From: Candidatus Andeanibacterium colombiense
GTDB taxonomy: Bacteria > Pseudomonadota > Alphaproteobacteria > Sphingomonadales > Sphingomonadaceae
Assembly (NCBI GenBank): GCA_029202985.1
Contig: CP119316.1
Coordinates: 2,418,001-2,482,000, forward strand
Direction: 5' to 3'
Length of the DNA: 64,000 nucleotides
Below the pieces are notes generated by a model. That model worked only from the letters and a program-made list of their open reading frames with translations. It ran no database searches and had not been told where the DNA came from. This document shows positions 17,076-25,274 of the stretch, piece by piece. How positions within the stretch are numbered: position 1 is the first letter of the stretch; every line of letters begins with the position of its first letter. Position numbers and translations under genes: made by a program.

Positions 17076-17531
17076 TCAGGTCCTCTTGTTTATCAGGGCC
17101 GCCCATTTTGGCGCGGCCGGATGGTCGTGCGCCCCGGGCGACCATTGCCGCTCCATCAGCGCACGGGCCTCGGGCTCGGCCATGCCGCGCTCGAGGTTAT
17201 AGCGATAGAAGAATGCCGAGACCCGCCAGTTCGCGATGCAATGGACATGGACCGGCGCGCCGCCGCCTTCGAGGGCTTCGACGAAGGCGGCGTAATGCGC
17301 CTCTTCCGGCGCCTCGAACGGCACCGGAATATGGGTGTAGACAATGCCGCGTTCGGTCAGCTTCGCGCCTTCATCCGCCAGCGCGTCGGGATGATCGTCC
17401 AGCGCGAGGTTGATCACATGGGCGACGCCGAGTTCGGCCAGCCGCGCGACATCCTTGTCCTCGATCCGGCCCGAGGTGGTGACGCCCGGCGACAGGCGCT
17501 GCCAGCCGCGGATGTCGTCGGGGTCGCTCAC
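17076..17531 (-). CDS. Protein-tyrosine-phosphatase-like (DUF442/DSP-fold) protein
   Basis: The protein has 151 residues with a GTG start overlapping the stop of the amidohydrolase gene (GTGA). The N-terminus SPGVTTSGRIEDKDVARLAELG and the signature VHCIANWRVSAF belong to the dual-specificity-phosphatase/beta-lactamase-hydrolase-like group. The loop has the Cys and Arg of the HC-x4-R motif but lacks the usual glycine, so phosphatase activity is uncertain. Its translational coupling to a catabolic amidohydrolase is unusual. It is immediately followed by the SDR gene, whose ATG lies next to its stop. Confidence 0.75.
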   Translation of the reverse strand: MSDPDDIRGWQRLSPGVTTSGRIEDKDVARLAELGVAHVINLALDDHPDALADEGAKLTERGIVYTHIPVPFEAPEEAHYAAFVEALEGGGAPVHVHCIANWRVSAFFYRYNLERGMAEPEARALMERQWSPGAHDHPAAPKWAALINKRT

Positions 17532-18400
17532 GCGAGCCCCAATACCTTCGCCGCATTGTCCTTCATGATCAGCGGCATCACCTCGTCGCGGAAGCCGACT
17601 TCGGCCGCGGCCGCCATCCATTTGTCCGGGTGGATCAGCGGGAAGTCGGTGCCGAACAGCATCTTGTGCTTGAGCTGGGTGTTCGCATACTGGATCACCT
17701 GCTTCGGGAAATACTTCGGGCTCCAGCCAGACAGATCGATGAACACGTTGTTTTTGTGCAGCGCCATCGACAGGCTCTCATCGACCCACGGCCAGCTCGG
17801 GTGGGCGAGGATGATCTTCATGTCCGGGAAATCGACCGCGACATCGTCGATCAGGATCGGCTGGCCGTATTTCAGCCGCATCCCGCCGCCGCCGCGCATC
17901 CCGGTGCCCATGCCTGAATGGCCGGTGTGGAAGATCGCGGGCAGGCCGTATTCGGCGATCACTTCATAGATCGGATAGGCCATCCGGTTGGCCGGATGCG
18001 CGTTCTGCGCGATGCCGTGGAACTTGAAGCCCTTGACCCCATAATTCTCGATCAGGTCGCGAGCCTCGCGGGCGCCGTATTTGCCCTTGTGCGGATCGAT
18101 GCTGGCGAAGGCCATGCAGATGTCGTCGTTCTTCAGCGCCTGCTCGGCGACTTCGTAGTTGCTGACCCGTTTGGCGCCCATGCCGCTTTCGCAATCGACC
18201 GTGAACAGCACCAGCGCGATGTTGGTCTCGCGGTAGAGCTCGATGATCTCGGGCATCTTGGGGCGTTCGCGCGGTGCCTTGAAATAGGCGCTGGCCGCGT
18301 CGAAATACTGGCCCATCACCGGATCTTCCGGATCGTGGCACGAGACTTCGGCGTGGACGTGGACGTCGATCGCGCGGATCTTGGTGAGGTCGATGGGCAC
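17528..18400 (-). CDS. Amidohydrolase-2 family enzyme (possible CouO-like C-C hydrolase)
   Basis: The protein has 290 residues with a GTG start. The TIM-barrel metal site is visible: HVH at residues ~13-15, a His in FHTGH, a His in ILAHPSWPW and Asp in LFGTDFPL. The C-terminal MKDNAAKVLGL is typical of the family. From memory the closest annotated relatives are 4-hydroxyphenyl-beta-ketoacyl-CoA hydrolases (CouO type), which cut the side chain of hydroxycinnamate intermediates. Decarboxylases of the same superfamily are the main alternative. It is coupled by overlap to the phosphatase-like gene. Confidence 0.75.
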   Translation of the reverse strand: MPIDLTKIRAIDVHVHAEVSCHDPEDPVMGQYFDAASAYFKAPRERPKMPEIIELYRETNIALVLFTVDCESGMGAKRVSNYEVAEQALKNDDICMAFASIDPHKGKYGAREARDLIENYGVKGFKFHGIAQNAHPANRMAYPIYEVIAEYGLPAIFHTGHSGMGTGMRGGGGMRLKYGQPILIDDVAVDFPDMKIILAHPSWPWVDESLSMALHKNNVFIDLSGWSPKYFPKQVIQYANTQLKHKMLFGTDFPLIHPDKWMAAAAEVGFRDEVMPLIMKDNAAKVLGLA

Positions 18401-18428
18401 GGCGCGTCTTCTCCAGCCGAAATGAACA

Positions 18429-18459
18429 GGCCCATCCCCTGCACCGCAGAGGATGGGCC
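18429..18459 (-). terminator. Hairpin after the aldehyde dehydrogenase gene
   Basis: GGCCCATCC and GGATGGGCC form a 9-bp stem between the aldehyde dehydrogenase stop and the amidohydrolase start. The T-run is poor, so termination may be partial. Confidence 0.55.
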
Positions 18460-18479
18460 CGCAAGTCCTTCAATCAGCT

Positions 18480-19985
18480 TTAGAGCTGGATGATGACGGT
18501 CTTGGTTTCCTGATAGGCGTCGAGGCCGGCCTGGCCCTGTTCGCGGCCGAGGCCCGATTCCTTGTAGCCGCCGAACGGCAGCGCCGCGTCGATCATCGCG
18601 TGGCAATTGCCCCACACGGTGCCCGATTTGATCTTGGACGCGAGCCGGTGCATCGCCGAGACGTCCTTGGTCCACACGCCGGCGCCGAGGCCGAAGCAGG
18701 TGTCGTTCGCGGCCTTGGCGACCTCGTCAAGATCCTCGAAGCGCTGGGCGACCACGACCGGACCGAAGATCTCTTCGCGCACGACGCTCATCTGCGGGTT
18801 CACGTCGGCGAGGATGGTCGGGTTGACGTAATAGCCGCCCGGGCTGTCGCCGCCCATCACCACGCTCGCGCCGTCGCGCTTGCCGGCGTCGATATAGCCC
18901 ATGACTTTGTCGTACTGCTCCTTCGAGACCAGCGGGCCCATGTGGGCGGCCGGATCGAGCGAAGCGCGCGGGGCCCAGAAGTCGGCGGTCTGGGTCATCC
19001 CTTCGAGCACCTGGTCGAACACCGACTTGTGCGCGAACAGGCGCGAACCGGCGACGCAGACCTGGCCCGAGTTGAAGAAGATCGCGCCGGCCACGCCGGG
19101 GGCGGTGGTCGCGACATCGACGTCGGGCATCACCACCACGGGGCTCTTGCCGCCCAGTTCGAGGGTGACGCGCTTCATCGTGTCGGTCGCGTTGCGGTTG
19201 ATTACCTTGCCGATCTCGGTCGAGCCAGTGAAGGCGACCTTGCTGACGTCGGGGTGCTTGACCATGCGGTCGCCCGCGGTGTGGCCGTTGCCGGTGATGA
19301 TGTTGATCACGCCCGCCGGGAAACCGGCTTCCTGCACGATGTCGGCCAGCTTGAGCGCGGTGAGCGAAGTCTGCTCGGCCGGCTTGAGCACGGTGGTGCA
19401 GCCCGCGGCGACCGCCGGGGCGATCTTGAGGCAGGCCATCAGCAGCGGGAAGTTCCACGGCACGATCTGCGCGCAGACGCCGACCGGCTCCTTGACGGTA
19501 TAGCTGAACACAGTGCCGGTCGGCATGGTGTAGGGCTGGATCACCTGGCCGCCGCTCTTGCTGGCCCAGCCGGCCATGTAACGGATCTGGCTGATCGCGC
19601 CCGGAATATCGACCGCGCCGGCCATGCCCTTGGGCTTGCCGTTGTCGATCGCCTCGAGCTCGGCGAACAGATCGGCATCGCGTTCGAGCAGATCGGCGAA
19701 GCGGATCATCGTGCGCTCCCGCTCCATCGGCGGGAGGCCGTACCAGCGGTTGTCGTCAAGCGCGGCCTTGGCCGCGGCGACCGCGCGGTCGACATCCTTG
19801 TCCGACGCATCGACGATATGCGCGACGATCTTGCCCGACGACGGATCTTCGACCTCGAGCACTTTGTCATGCGAGGAATCGACCCATTCGCCGTTGATGA
19901 AAAGCTGCGGCTTGCGCGCGAGGAATGCCTTCGCGGCAGCCGAATATTCCCGCTGGGTGCGGTCGATCGTGGTCATCTCGTTCAT
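18480..19985 (-). CDS. NAD(P)-dependent aldehyde dehydrogenase
   Basis: The protein has 501 residues, full length for the class I/II ALDH family. Catalytic residues are visible: N178 (PWNFP), K201 (LKPAEQT), E276 (ELGGKSP) and C310 (SGQVCVAGSR). The cofactor segment GSTEIGK is present. It oxidises an aldehyde to a carboxylate; the closest pattern is phenylacetaldehyde/betaine aldehyde dehydrogenase. Placed next to the PQQ alcohol dehydrogenase it would complete oxidation of an alcohol side chain. Upstream lies a 16-bp operator-like sequence that recurs at 30935. Confidence 0.92.
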   Translation of the reverse strand: MNEMTTIDRTQREYSAAAKAFLARKPQLFINGEWVDSSHDKVLEVEDPSSGKIVAHIVDASDKDVDRAVAAAKAALDDNRWYGLPPMERERTMIRFADLLERDADLFAELEAIDNGKPKGMAGAVDIPGAISQIRYMAGWASKSGGQVIQPYTMPTGTVFSYTVKEPVGVCAQIVPWNFPLLMACLKIAPAVAAGCTTVLKPAEQTSLTALKLADIVQEAGFPAGVINIITGNGHTAGDRMVKHPDVSKVAFTGSTEIGKVINRNATDTMKRVTLELGGKSPVVVMPDVDVATTAPGVAGAIFFNSGQVCVAGSRLFAHKSVFDQVLEGMTQTADFWAPRASLDPAAHMGPLVSKEQYDKVMGYIDAGKRDGASVVMGGDSPGGYYVNPTILADVNPQMSVVREEIFGPVVVAQRFEDLDEVAKAANDTCFGLGAGVWTKDVSAMHRLASKIKSGTVWGNCHAMIDAALPFGGYKESGLGREQGQAGLDAYQETKTVIIQL

Positions 19986-20075
19986 TGGACGGTCCTTTCC
20001 CGAAGCGAATCTTTTACCATTGTTCGCAAGCTAGCAAATCCGCGCACCGCCCGCCAAGCAAAGCGCCGCACATCG

Positions 20076-20091
20076 TAACGATCGTTATAAT
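20076..20091. promoter_or_regulatory. Candidate operator, TAACGATCGTTATAAT
   Basis: It contains the perfect 12-bp palindrome TAACGATCGTTA and lies 91 bases upstream of the aldehyde dehydrogenase start. The same 16 bases with one change occur at 30935-30950 in front of an NTF2-like gene and the LigD-like SDR gene. Confidence 0.6.
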
Positions 20092-20123
20092 CTAGGGCGC
20101 CTTCTGTCGAATCCAAATCTTTT

Positions 20124-22250
20124 TCACGGCCCGCCCAGCGCCTTGTCCTCGTTGGCGCGCTTGATCACATATTGGCGCACCGCTTCGGCATCCTCGGGGC
20201 TGACCACCTGCTTCCACGAGATCATTCCGCCCTGGTGGAGCGCGCCGCCGATCACGATCGCCTTGAACGCGTCGGCATGCTCGATCGCGCCGGAGCGGCG
20301 CAGGTCGGGATTGAGCGCGCCGGCGATCGCCGCGTCGCCGTGGCAGGCGGAGCAATAGCGGCCATACACCTCGGCGCCGCGCGCGGCCTGGGCGGCGGTG
20401 CCGCTGAAGGCAGGCGGATCGAGCACGAGCTTGTTGAGCGGCGGCGCCGGCGCGAGCTTCGCGGTCCCGCCCAGCTTGAACACCAGCAACCGGCTGATGT
20501 TGCGCGGGAAGCCCGACTTCGACGCGATGATGCCGGGCGCGATGTCCCAGATCCCGCCCCAGCCGGCCAGCACCGCGACATATTGCTCGCCGTCGATCGC
20601 ATAGGTCATCGGCGCGGCGACGATCCCGCTCTGGGTCGGGAACGACCACAGCATTTTGCCGCTATCCGCGGAATAGGCGGCGAACTGCTCGGCCGCCGTG
20701 CCCTGGAACACCAGGTTGCCGGCGGTCGCCAGCGTGCCGCCGTTCCACGGGCCCTTGTAGGGCACCCGCCATGCTTCCTTTTTGGCGACCGGATTCCACG
20801 CGACCAGCGCCCCGGTGGTGCCGGCCAGTGCCTGCTCGCGGACCGCCTCGATCGCCGGCATCGCGACCGCCGCCGAATCCTGCGCGGTCTGGAAGCCGAG
20901 CGGCGAATCCTTCCAGCCCTTCGCGGCCTTGTAGGGGAAGCCGGCGACGTTCGCCGGGATATACATCAGCCCGGTCTTTGGCGAAAACGCGGACGGGTGC
21001 CACGAATGGGCGCCGGCCGCCCCGGGCAGCGAGACCCACACCTTGCCGGTCTGCTCATAGCGCGCCTCGGGGTTCAGCTGCGGGCGGCCGGTCTTCGGAT
21101 CGATCCCGGTCGACCAGTTGATCTGGGTCCACGGCGTGGCCGAGAGGAACTGCCCGCTCTTCGCGTCGAGAATATAGAAATAGCCGTTCTTCGGCGCTTG
21201 CATGATCACGTGGCGCTGCCGGCCATCGATGGTCAGGTCGGCGAGAGTGATCTGCGCATCGCTGTCGAAGTCCCAACGGTCCTCTGGCGTTTCCTGGAAG
21301 TGCCACGCATATTCGCCGGTGTCGGCGTTCACCGCGACGATCGACGAGGTGTAGAGATTGTCGCCATTGGCCGAATCGGCGGTCTTGTTGCGGCCGTTCG
21401 CGTCGGGGTTCCACGGCTCGGCATTGCCGGTCCCGAAGATCACCAGATTGCTGGCCGCGTCATAGGTGATCGAATCCCACACGGTGCCGCCGCCGCCGAG
21501 CTTCCACCATTCGCCGCCCCAGGTCTTGGCGGCGGTTTCCATCGCCTTGTCCTCGAAGCCCTTCGACGGGTCGCCGGGGACGGTGTGAAAGCGCCACAAT
21601 TGCTTGCCGGTCGCCCAGTCGTAGGCGGCGATGAAGCCGCGCGCGCGGTATTCGGCGCCGCCCGAACCGATCAGCACCTTGCCATGCGCGACGCGCGGCG
21701 CACCGGTTATCGTGTAGCTCTGGTGATCGGGCACCACCTCGCTGCGCCAGGCGACCGAACCGTCCTTCTGGTTCAGCGCGACCAGAAAACCATCGAGCGT
21801 CGCGACATAGACCTTGTCGCCATAGAGCGCGACGCCGCGGTTCACCGCGTCGCAGCAGGCGACCGGCAGCGTCTCGCGCGGGACCTTGGGATCGTAGGAC
21901 CATTTGAGCGCGCCGGTCTTCGCGTCATAGGCCTTCACCATCGACCAGGCGGTGCTGACGTAGAGCACCCCGTCATGCATCAGCGGGGTCGCTTCCTGCC
22001 CGCGCGCCGTGTCGAGATCGGCCGACCAGACGAGGCCAAGCTTGGAAACATTGCTGTCGCTCACCTGGGTCAGCGGGCTGAAGCGCTGCTCGGCATAGTC
22101 GCGGCCGTAGGTCAGCCATTCATTGCCGTCGGCCGCCGCGAGCATCGCGTCGGTCACGCCCTCGGTCGGGAGCGCCGAGGGCTTGGTGCCCGAACCGCAG
22201 GCCGCCAGCGCGAAAGCAGCGGCCAGCGCCGCGACGAGACCTAACCGCAT
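20124..22250 (-). CDS. Quinohemoprotein (PQQ + haem c) alcohol dehydrogenase, lipoprotein
   Basis: The protein has 708 residues. The signal peptide has a lipobox (AAFALAAC, Cys18). Residues ~40-600 form the eight-bladed PQQ propeller with the vicinal cysteines C132-C133 (PVACCDAVNRG) and W-motifs in each blade. Residues ~615-708 are a cytochrome c domain with CSACH at 633-637. It oxidises alcohols in the periplasm and passes electrons to haem c. The catalytic segment is W326-D327-F328-D329, that is, Asp-x-Asp. In PQQ dehydrogenases an Asp two residues after the catalytic Asp is the mark of lanthanide-dependent enzymes, whereas calcium enzymes have Ala, Ser or Thr. It lies between the aldehyde dehydrogenase and GST genes. 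Confidence 0.9.
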   Translation of the reverse strand: MRLGLVAALAAAFALAACGSGTKPSALPTEGVTDAMLAAADGNEWLTYGRDYAEQRFSPLTQVSDSNVSKLGLVWSADLDTARGQEATPLMHDGVLYVSTAWSMVKAYDAKTGALKWSYDPKVPRETLPVACCDAVNRGVALYGDKVYVATLDGFLVALNQKDGSVAWRSEVVPDHQSYTITGAPRVAHGKVLIGSGGAEYRARGFIAAYDWATGKQLWRFHTVPGDPSKGFEDKAMETAAKTWGGEWWKLGGGGTVWDSITYDAASNLVIFGTGNAEPWNPDANGRNKTADSANGDNLYTSSIVAVNADTGEYAWHFQETPEDRWDFDSDAQITLADLTIDGRQRHVIMQAPKNGYFYILDAKSGQFLSATPWTQINWSTGIDPKTGRPQLNPEARYEQTGKVWVSLPGAAGAHSWHPSAFSPKTGLMYIPANVAGFPYKAAKGWKDSPLGFQTAQDSAAVAMPAIEAVREQALAGTTGALVAWNPVAKKEAWRVPYKGPWNGGTLATAGNLVFQGTAAEQFAAYSADSGKMLWSFPTQSGIVAAPMTYAIDGEQYVAVLAGWGGIWDIAPGIIASKSGFPRNISRLLVFKLGGTAKLAPAPPLNKLVLDPPAFSGTAAQAARGAEVYGRYCSACHGDAAIAGALNPDLRRSGAIEHADAFKAIVIGGALHQGGMISWKQVVSPEDAEAVRQYVIKRANEDKALGGP

Positions 22251-22272
22251 TCCTACTTCTCCCGTCGCCGCC

Positions 22273-23058
22273 TTAGCCCCAGCGATTGATTTCCGGCCCC
22301 GGCGCGAAATTGCTGCGGGGATTGCTCATTTGCACACGCGCCAGCGCCTTGTGCACGCTCGGCCGTGCGGCGACCCGTTCCAGCCATTGGCTCAGCTTCG
22401 TCTTGCCCTCGAAAGCGGCCGGCTCGAGTTCCTGCGCGCCGACCAGCCAGGCATAGGTTTCGAGATCGGCGATCGAGAAGGTGCCCATCAGCCATTCACG
22501 GCCGTCGGCGAGCTGGGTCTCGGCGCGCTCGGCGAATTGCGCGATCTTGGCGCGGCTATCGGCGGCCTTGCCTTCGTCCACGGCGCCGTCGCGCAATTCC
22601 TGCCAGCGGGCGCGGAGATCCTCGCTCTCGATGTGGCCGAGCAGCGCGGTGAACTCGTCCGCATCCAGCGCCGCGACCTTCGCCTGCGACCGCGCGAAAA
22701 TGCCGAGATAGGCGACCGCGGGGCTCAGCCGCTCGGTCGCCTGGCGGCACCACATCAGCATCTGCCAATGGGCATAGGGATCGGCCGGCTGCAGACCGCA
22801 GCCACCTGCCGCGTCGTCGAAATATTGCGCGAGGAACACCGCTTCGCTCATCGCTTCACCGTCGATCACCAGCACCGGGCCTTCGCCTTCGACCGCCATC
22901 GCCAGCGCGACGTCCTCGGTCACACCGGGCAGCGTGTGGCGTTCGCCCCTGAGCAGGTCGATGTGCCGGGTCTCGATCGCCAGCCCGCTTTCCTCCAGCG
23001 CGGCAAGCACGCTCAGCGAAGGCCCGTTGGGCTCGCCGTGATAGAGCACCGCGCTCAT
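22273..23058 (-). CDS. Glutathione S-transferase, second gene of an overlapping GST pair (possible BaeB-like subunit)
   Basis: The protein has 261 residues. The start is fixed by the ATGA overlap with the upstream GST gene. The thioredoxin-fold N-terminus (VLYHGEPNGPSLSVLAALEE) is followed by an all-helical domain with the family motif SIADLETYAWL. The residue pattern at the glutathione site (GPSLS) differs from its partner's (NANSG), so the two subunits are not simple duplicates. Two tightly coupled, dissimilar LigF-related GSTs recall the heterodimeric beta-etherase BaeAB of Novosphingobium. That match is from memory and needs phylogeny. Confidence 0.8.
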   Translation of the reverse strand: MSAVLYHGEPNGPSLSVLAALEESGLAIETRHIDLLRGERHTLPGVTEDVALAMAVEGEGPVLVIDGEAMSEAVFLAQYFDDAAGGCGLQPADPYAHWQMLMWCRQATERLSPAVAYLGIFARSQAKVAALDADEFTALLGHIESEDLRARWQELRDGAVDEGKAADSRAKIAQFAERAETQLADGREWLMGTFSIADLETYAWLVGAQELEPAAFEGKTKLSQWLERVAARPSVHKALARVQMSNPRSNFAPGPEINRWG

Positions 23059-23822
23059 GCGAATTCTCCCATGATCGCGTTGAAGCGGTCGGTGAAGCGG
23101 CCCGAGCCCATCGCCCAGGTCTGCTGCACCGCCGGGCGGCGATAGACGGTCTTGAGCCAGCGCCACAGATTGGGGGTCAGTTCGGGGCTCGTCAGTTCGG
23201 GGTTGCCGACGGGGAGCATATAGGTCGAGTTGAAGATGTTGATGTCGGCCAGCGAATACCGGTCGCTGCCGATATAGGCGCGCTTGCCCAGTTCTTCCTC
23301 GATCAGTCTGACGCCATGCGCGATCCGGCGCTTGCTTTCGGCCAGTTCGGCTTCGCTGAATTCGGCGAACATCGCCTTGCGCCACGCGACCCGGCGTTCG
23401 GGCAGCGGGATCCGCGCGATCATCGCCTCGCGCTCTTCCTCGGATTTGTGGGCGAGGGCGGGGCCGACGAAGGTGCACCAGCCGATCATCGAGAAGCTCG
23501 GCCCGAGCCACTGGTCCATGAACTTCATCCACCAGCGGATCCGCCAGCGGTCCCGCGCGTCGACCGGCATCAGCGCGGGGCCGGCGAAGGCCTCGTCGAC
23601 ATATTCCATGATCGCGGTGCTCTCGGTCAGGATCCGGTCGCCATGGAACATCGCCGGGATCGTGCCCTGCGGATTGACCGCGAGATACTCCGGCTGGTGC
23701 TGGTCGAATTCCAGCATGTTGATGTAGTGGCTGGCGAAGGGCACGCCCTTCTCGACCAGAGCCAGCATCGGCTTGCCCGAATTGGCGTTCGGCTCCCAGT
23801 GGTAGAGCTTGACGTCGGCCAT
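23055..23822 (-). CDS. Glutathione S-transferase, first gene of the pair (LigF-related, possible BaeA-like beta-etherase subunit)
   Basis: The protein has 255 residues. The ATG at 23822 was chosen because AGGAGA lies 6 bases upstream; a longer reading frame upstream lacks such support. The glutathione-site segment EPNANSGKPML contains the Asn proposed to activate glutathione in BaeA-type etherases. NPQGTIPAMFHGDRILTEST and MEYVDEAF follow the LigF/BaeA layout. The C-terminal domain has SLADINIFNSTY. It is overlapped by the next GST gene (ATGA). Its promoter region has a GTAAG-N5-CTTAC palindrome shared with the protocatechuate operons. Confidence 0.82.
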   Translation of the reverse strand: MADVKLYHWEPNANSGKPMLALVEKGVPFASHYINMLEFDQHQPEYLAVNPQGTIPAMFHGDRILTESTAIMEYVDEAFAGPALMPVDARDRWRIRWWMKFMDQWLGPSFSMIGWCTFVGPALAHKSEEEREAMIARIPLPERRVAWRKAMFAEFSEAELAESKRRIAHGVRLIEEELGKRAYIGSDRYSLADINIFNSTYMLPVGNPELTSPELTPNLWRWLKTVYRRPAVQQTWAMGSGRFTDRFNAIMGEFA

Positions 23823-23872
23823 CCATGTCTCCTGCCCGAAGGCTTCGGCGCTCGATTTTCGGCGCCGTATTT

Positions 23873-23887
23873 GTAAGCGATGCTTAC
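23873..23887. promoter_or_regulatory. Candidate operator GTAAGCGATGCTTAC
   Basis: It has perfect 6-bp arms (GTAAGC/GCTTAC) around GAT, 51 bases upstream of the GST pair. It matches GTAAG-N5-CTTAC, which recurs at 42103-42117 between the divergent protocatechuate operons. Confidence 0.6.
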
Positions 23888-23982
23888 GGTCCACGGGCGA
23901 GTCCGGTCAAGCGCGAACGGCCCGCGGTATCCCGAAGGGGGATCCGCGTTCACTAGGCAATAAAGTATACATTTTCAGCATG

Positions 23983-24000
23983 TTGCCTTGGCAAAGGCAA
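23983..24000. promoter_or_regulatory. Palindrome upstream of the MetE-like gene
   Basis: TTGCCTT-GGCA-AAGGCAA has perfect 7-bp arms and lies 87 bases before the MetE-like start. It could be an operator or the base of a leader hairpin. It does not resemble a known riboswitch. Confidence 0.4.
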
Positions 24001-24086
24001 TCGCCATATGCAGCACTCGTCGGACGAGCGCGAGCCCGCGTTATGACCCTGGCTTAGCACCCTTACCGCTAGCGACAGGATTTCAT

Positions 24087-25196
24087 ATGAGCGCTCAATT
24101 GCCCTCCCGCGCCGACCATGTCGGTTCCTTTCTCCGCCCCGCCACCGTGCTCGACGCGCGCGATGCCTTCGCCAAGGGCGAATTGCCGGCGGAAAACCTC
24201 CGTTTCATCGAGGACCAGGCGATCAAGGATATCGCCAAATATCAGGAAAGCCTCGGCCTCAAGGCGGTCAGCGACGGCGAGTTCCGCCGCAAGTTCTTCC
24301 ACACCGATTTCCTGCTCCAGCTCGACGGCGTGGTCGAAGAAGGCGGGATGGAAGTGGCGTTCCACAACGCCGCCGGGACCGATGTCCATTTCGCCCCGCC
24401 GCGGATGGTGATCGACGGCAAGATCAGGCACGCCAAGCCGATCGAGCGGGCCAATTTCGAATATCTCAGGAGCGTGGTGAGCGAGACCCCGAAGGTCACG
24501 ATCCCGTCGCCGACCATGCTGCACTTCCGCGCCGGGCGCGACGGCATCCCGGCCGACGTCTATCCCGAGATGCAGCAGTTCTACGACGATGTCGCCGAGG
24601 CCTATCGCGCCGAAGTCGCCGATCTCGCCGATGCCGGCTGCCGCTATCTCCAGTTCGACGATACCAACCTCGCCTATCTCTGCGACGAGACCCACCGCGA
24701 GAACGCCCGCAAGCGCGGCGTCGATCCGGACGAGACCCCGCGCGCCTATGCCGCGCTGATCAACGCCTCGTTCCGGGATGCGCCGACCGACATGCTCAAG
24801 GCGATCCATCTGTGCCGCGGTAATTTCCGCTCAAGCTGGGCGGCCGAGGGCGGCTATGAGCCGGTGGCTGAGATCATGTTCAACGAACTCGAGATCGACG
24901 CCTTCCTGCTCGAATACGACGATCCGCGCTCGGGCGATTTCGCGCCGCTGCGGTTCCTGCCCAAGGGCAAGGTCGTCGTGCTCGGCCTCGTCACCACCAA
25001 GCTCGGCGAGCTCGAAACCAAGGACGACGTCAAGCGTCGGATCGACGAGGCGCTCAAGTTCACCTCGCTCGACCAGCTCGCGCTCTCGCCCCAGTGCGGC
25101 TTCGCCTCGACCCACCACGGCAACGATCTCTCGATCCAGCAGCAATCGGACAAGATCCGTCTGGTGGTGGAGGTGGCCGAGGAAGTCTGGGGCTGA
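24087..25196 (+). CDS. MetE C-terminal-like cobalamin-independent methyltransferase (YxjG type)
   Basis: The protein has 369 residues. The ATG at 24087 follows AGGA by 6-9 bases. It corresponds to the zinc-binding catalytic barrel of methionine synthase MetE without the N-terminal half. Zinc ligands are visible as H and C in IHLCRGNF and C in LSPQCGFAST; the substrate loop QFDDTNLAYLCD is present. The true methyl donor and acceptor of this short family are mostly unknown. Because LigM-type O-demethylation charges tetrahydrofolate with methyl groups, a C1-recycling role is conceivable but unproved. It is alone on the plus strand. Confidence 0.82.
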   Translation: MSAQLPSRADHVGSFLRPATVLDARDAFAKGELPAENLRFIEDQAIKDIAKYQESLGLKAVSDGEFRRKFFHTDFLLQLDGVVEEGGMEVAFHNAAGTDVHFAPPRMVIDGKIRHAKPIERANFEYLRSVVSETPKVTIPSPTMLHFRAGRDGIPADVYPEMQQFYDDVAEAYRAEVADLADAGCRYLQFDDTNLAYLCDETHRENARKRGVDPDETPRAYAALINASFRDAPTDMLKAIHLCRGNFRSSWAAEGGYEPVAEIMFNELEIDAFLLEYDDPRSGDFAPLRFLPKGKVVVLGLVTTKLGELETKDDVKRRIDEALKFTSLDQLALSPQCGFASTHHGNDLSIQQQSDKIRLVVEVAEEVWG

Positions 25197-25225
25197 TCCT
25201 TCCGGCGGTTCCGATCGCTGAAATG

Positions 25226-25260
25226 AAAAGGGCGGCCTTCGCGGGCCGCCCTTTCCTTTT
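25226..25260. terminator. Bidirectional terminator between the MetE-like and TonB receptor genes
   Basis: AAAGGGCGGCC-TTCGCG-GGCCGCCCTTT is followed by CCTTTT on the plus strand and TTTTCATTT on the minus strand. It serves both convergent genes. Confidence 0.9.
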
Positions 25261-25274
25261 GGCTGACGATTAAC

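Noticed and set aside
23983..24000. Methionine-related riboswitch before the MetE-like gene
   Set aside because: Only one short 7-bp-arm palindrome is present, without the multi-stem layout of SAM or SAH riboswitches and without a terminator before the start codon.
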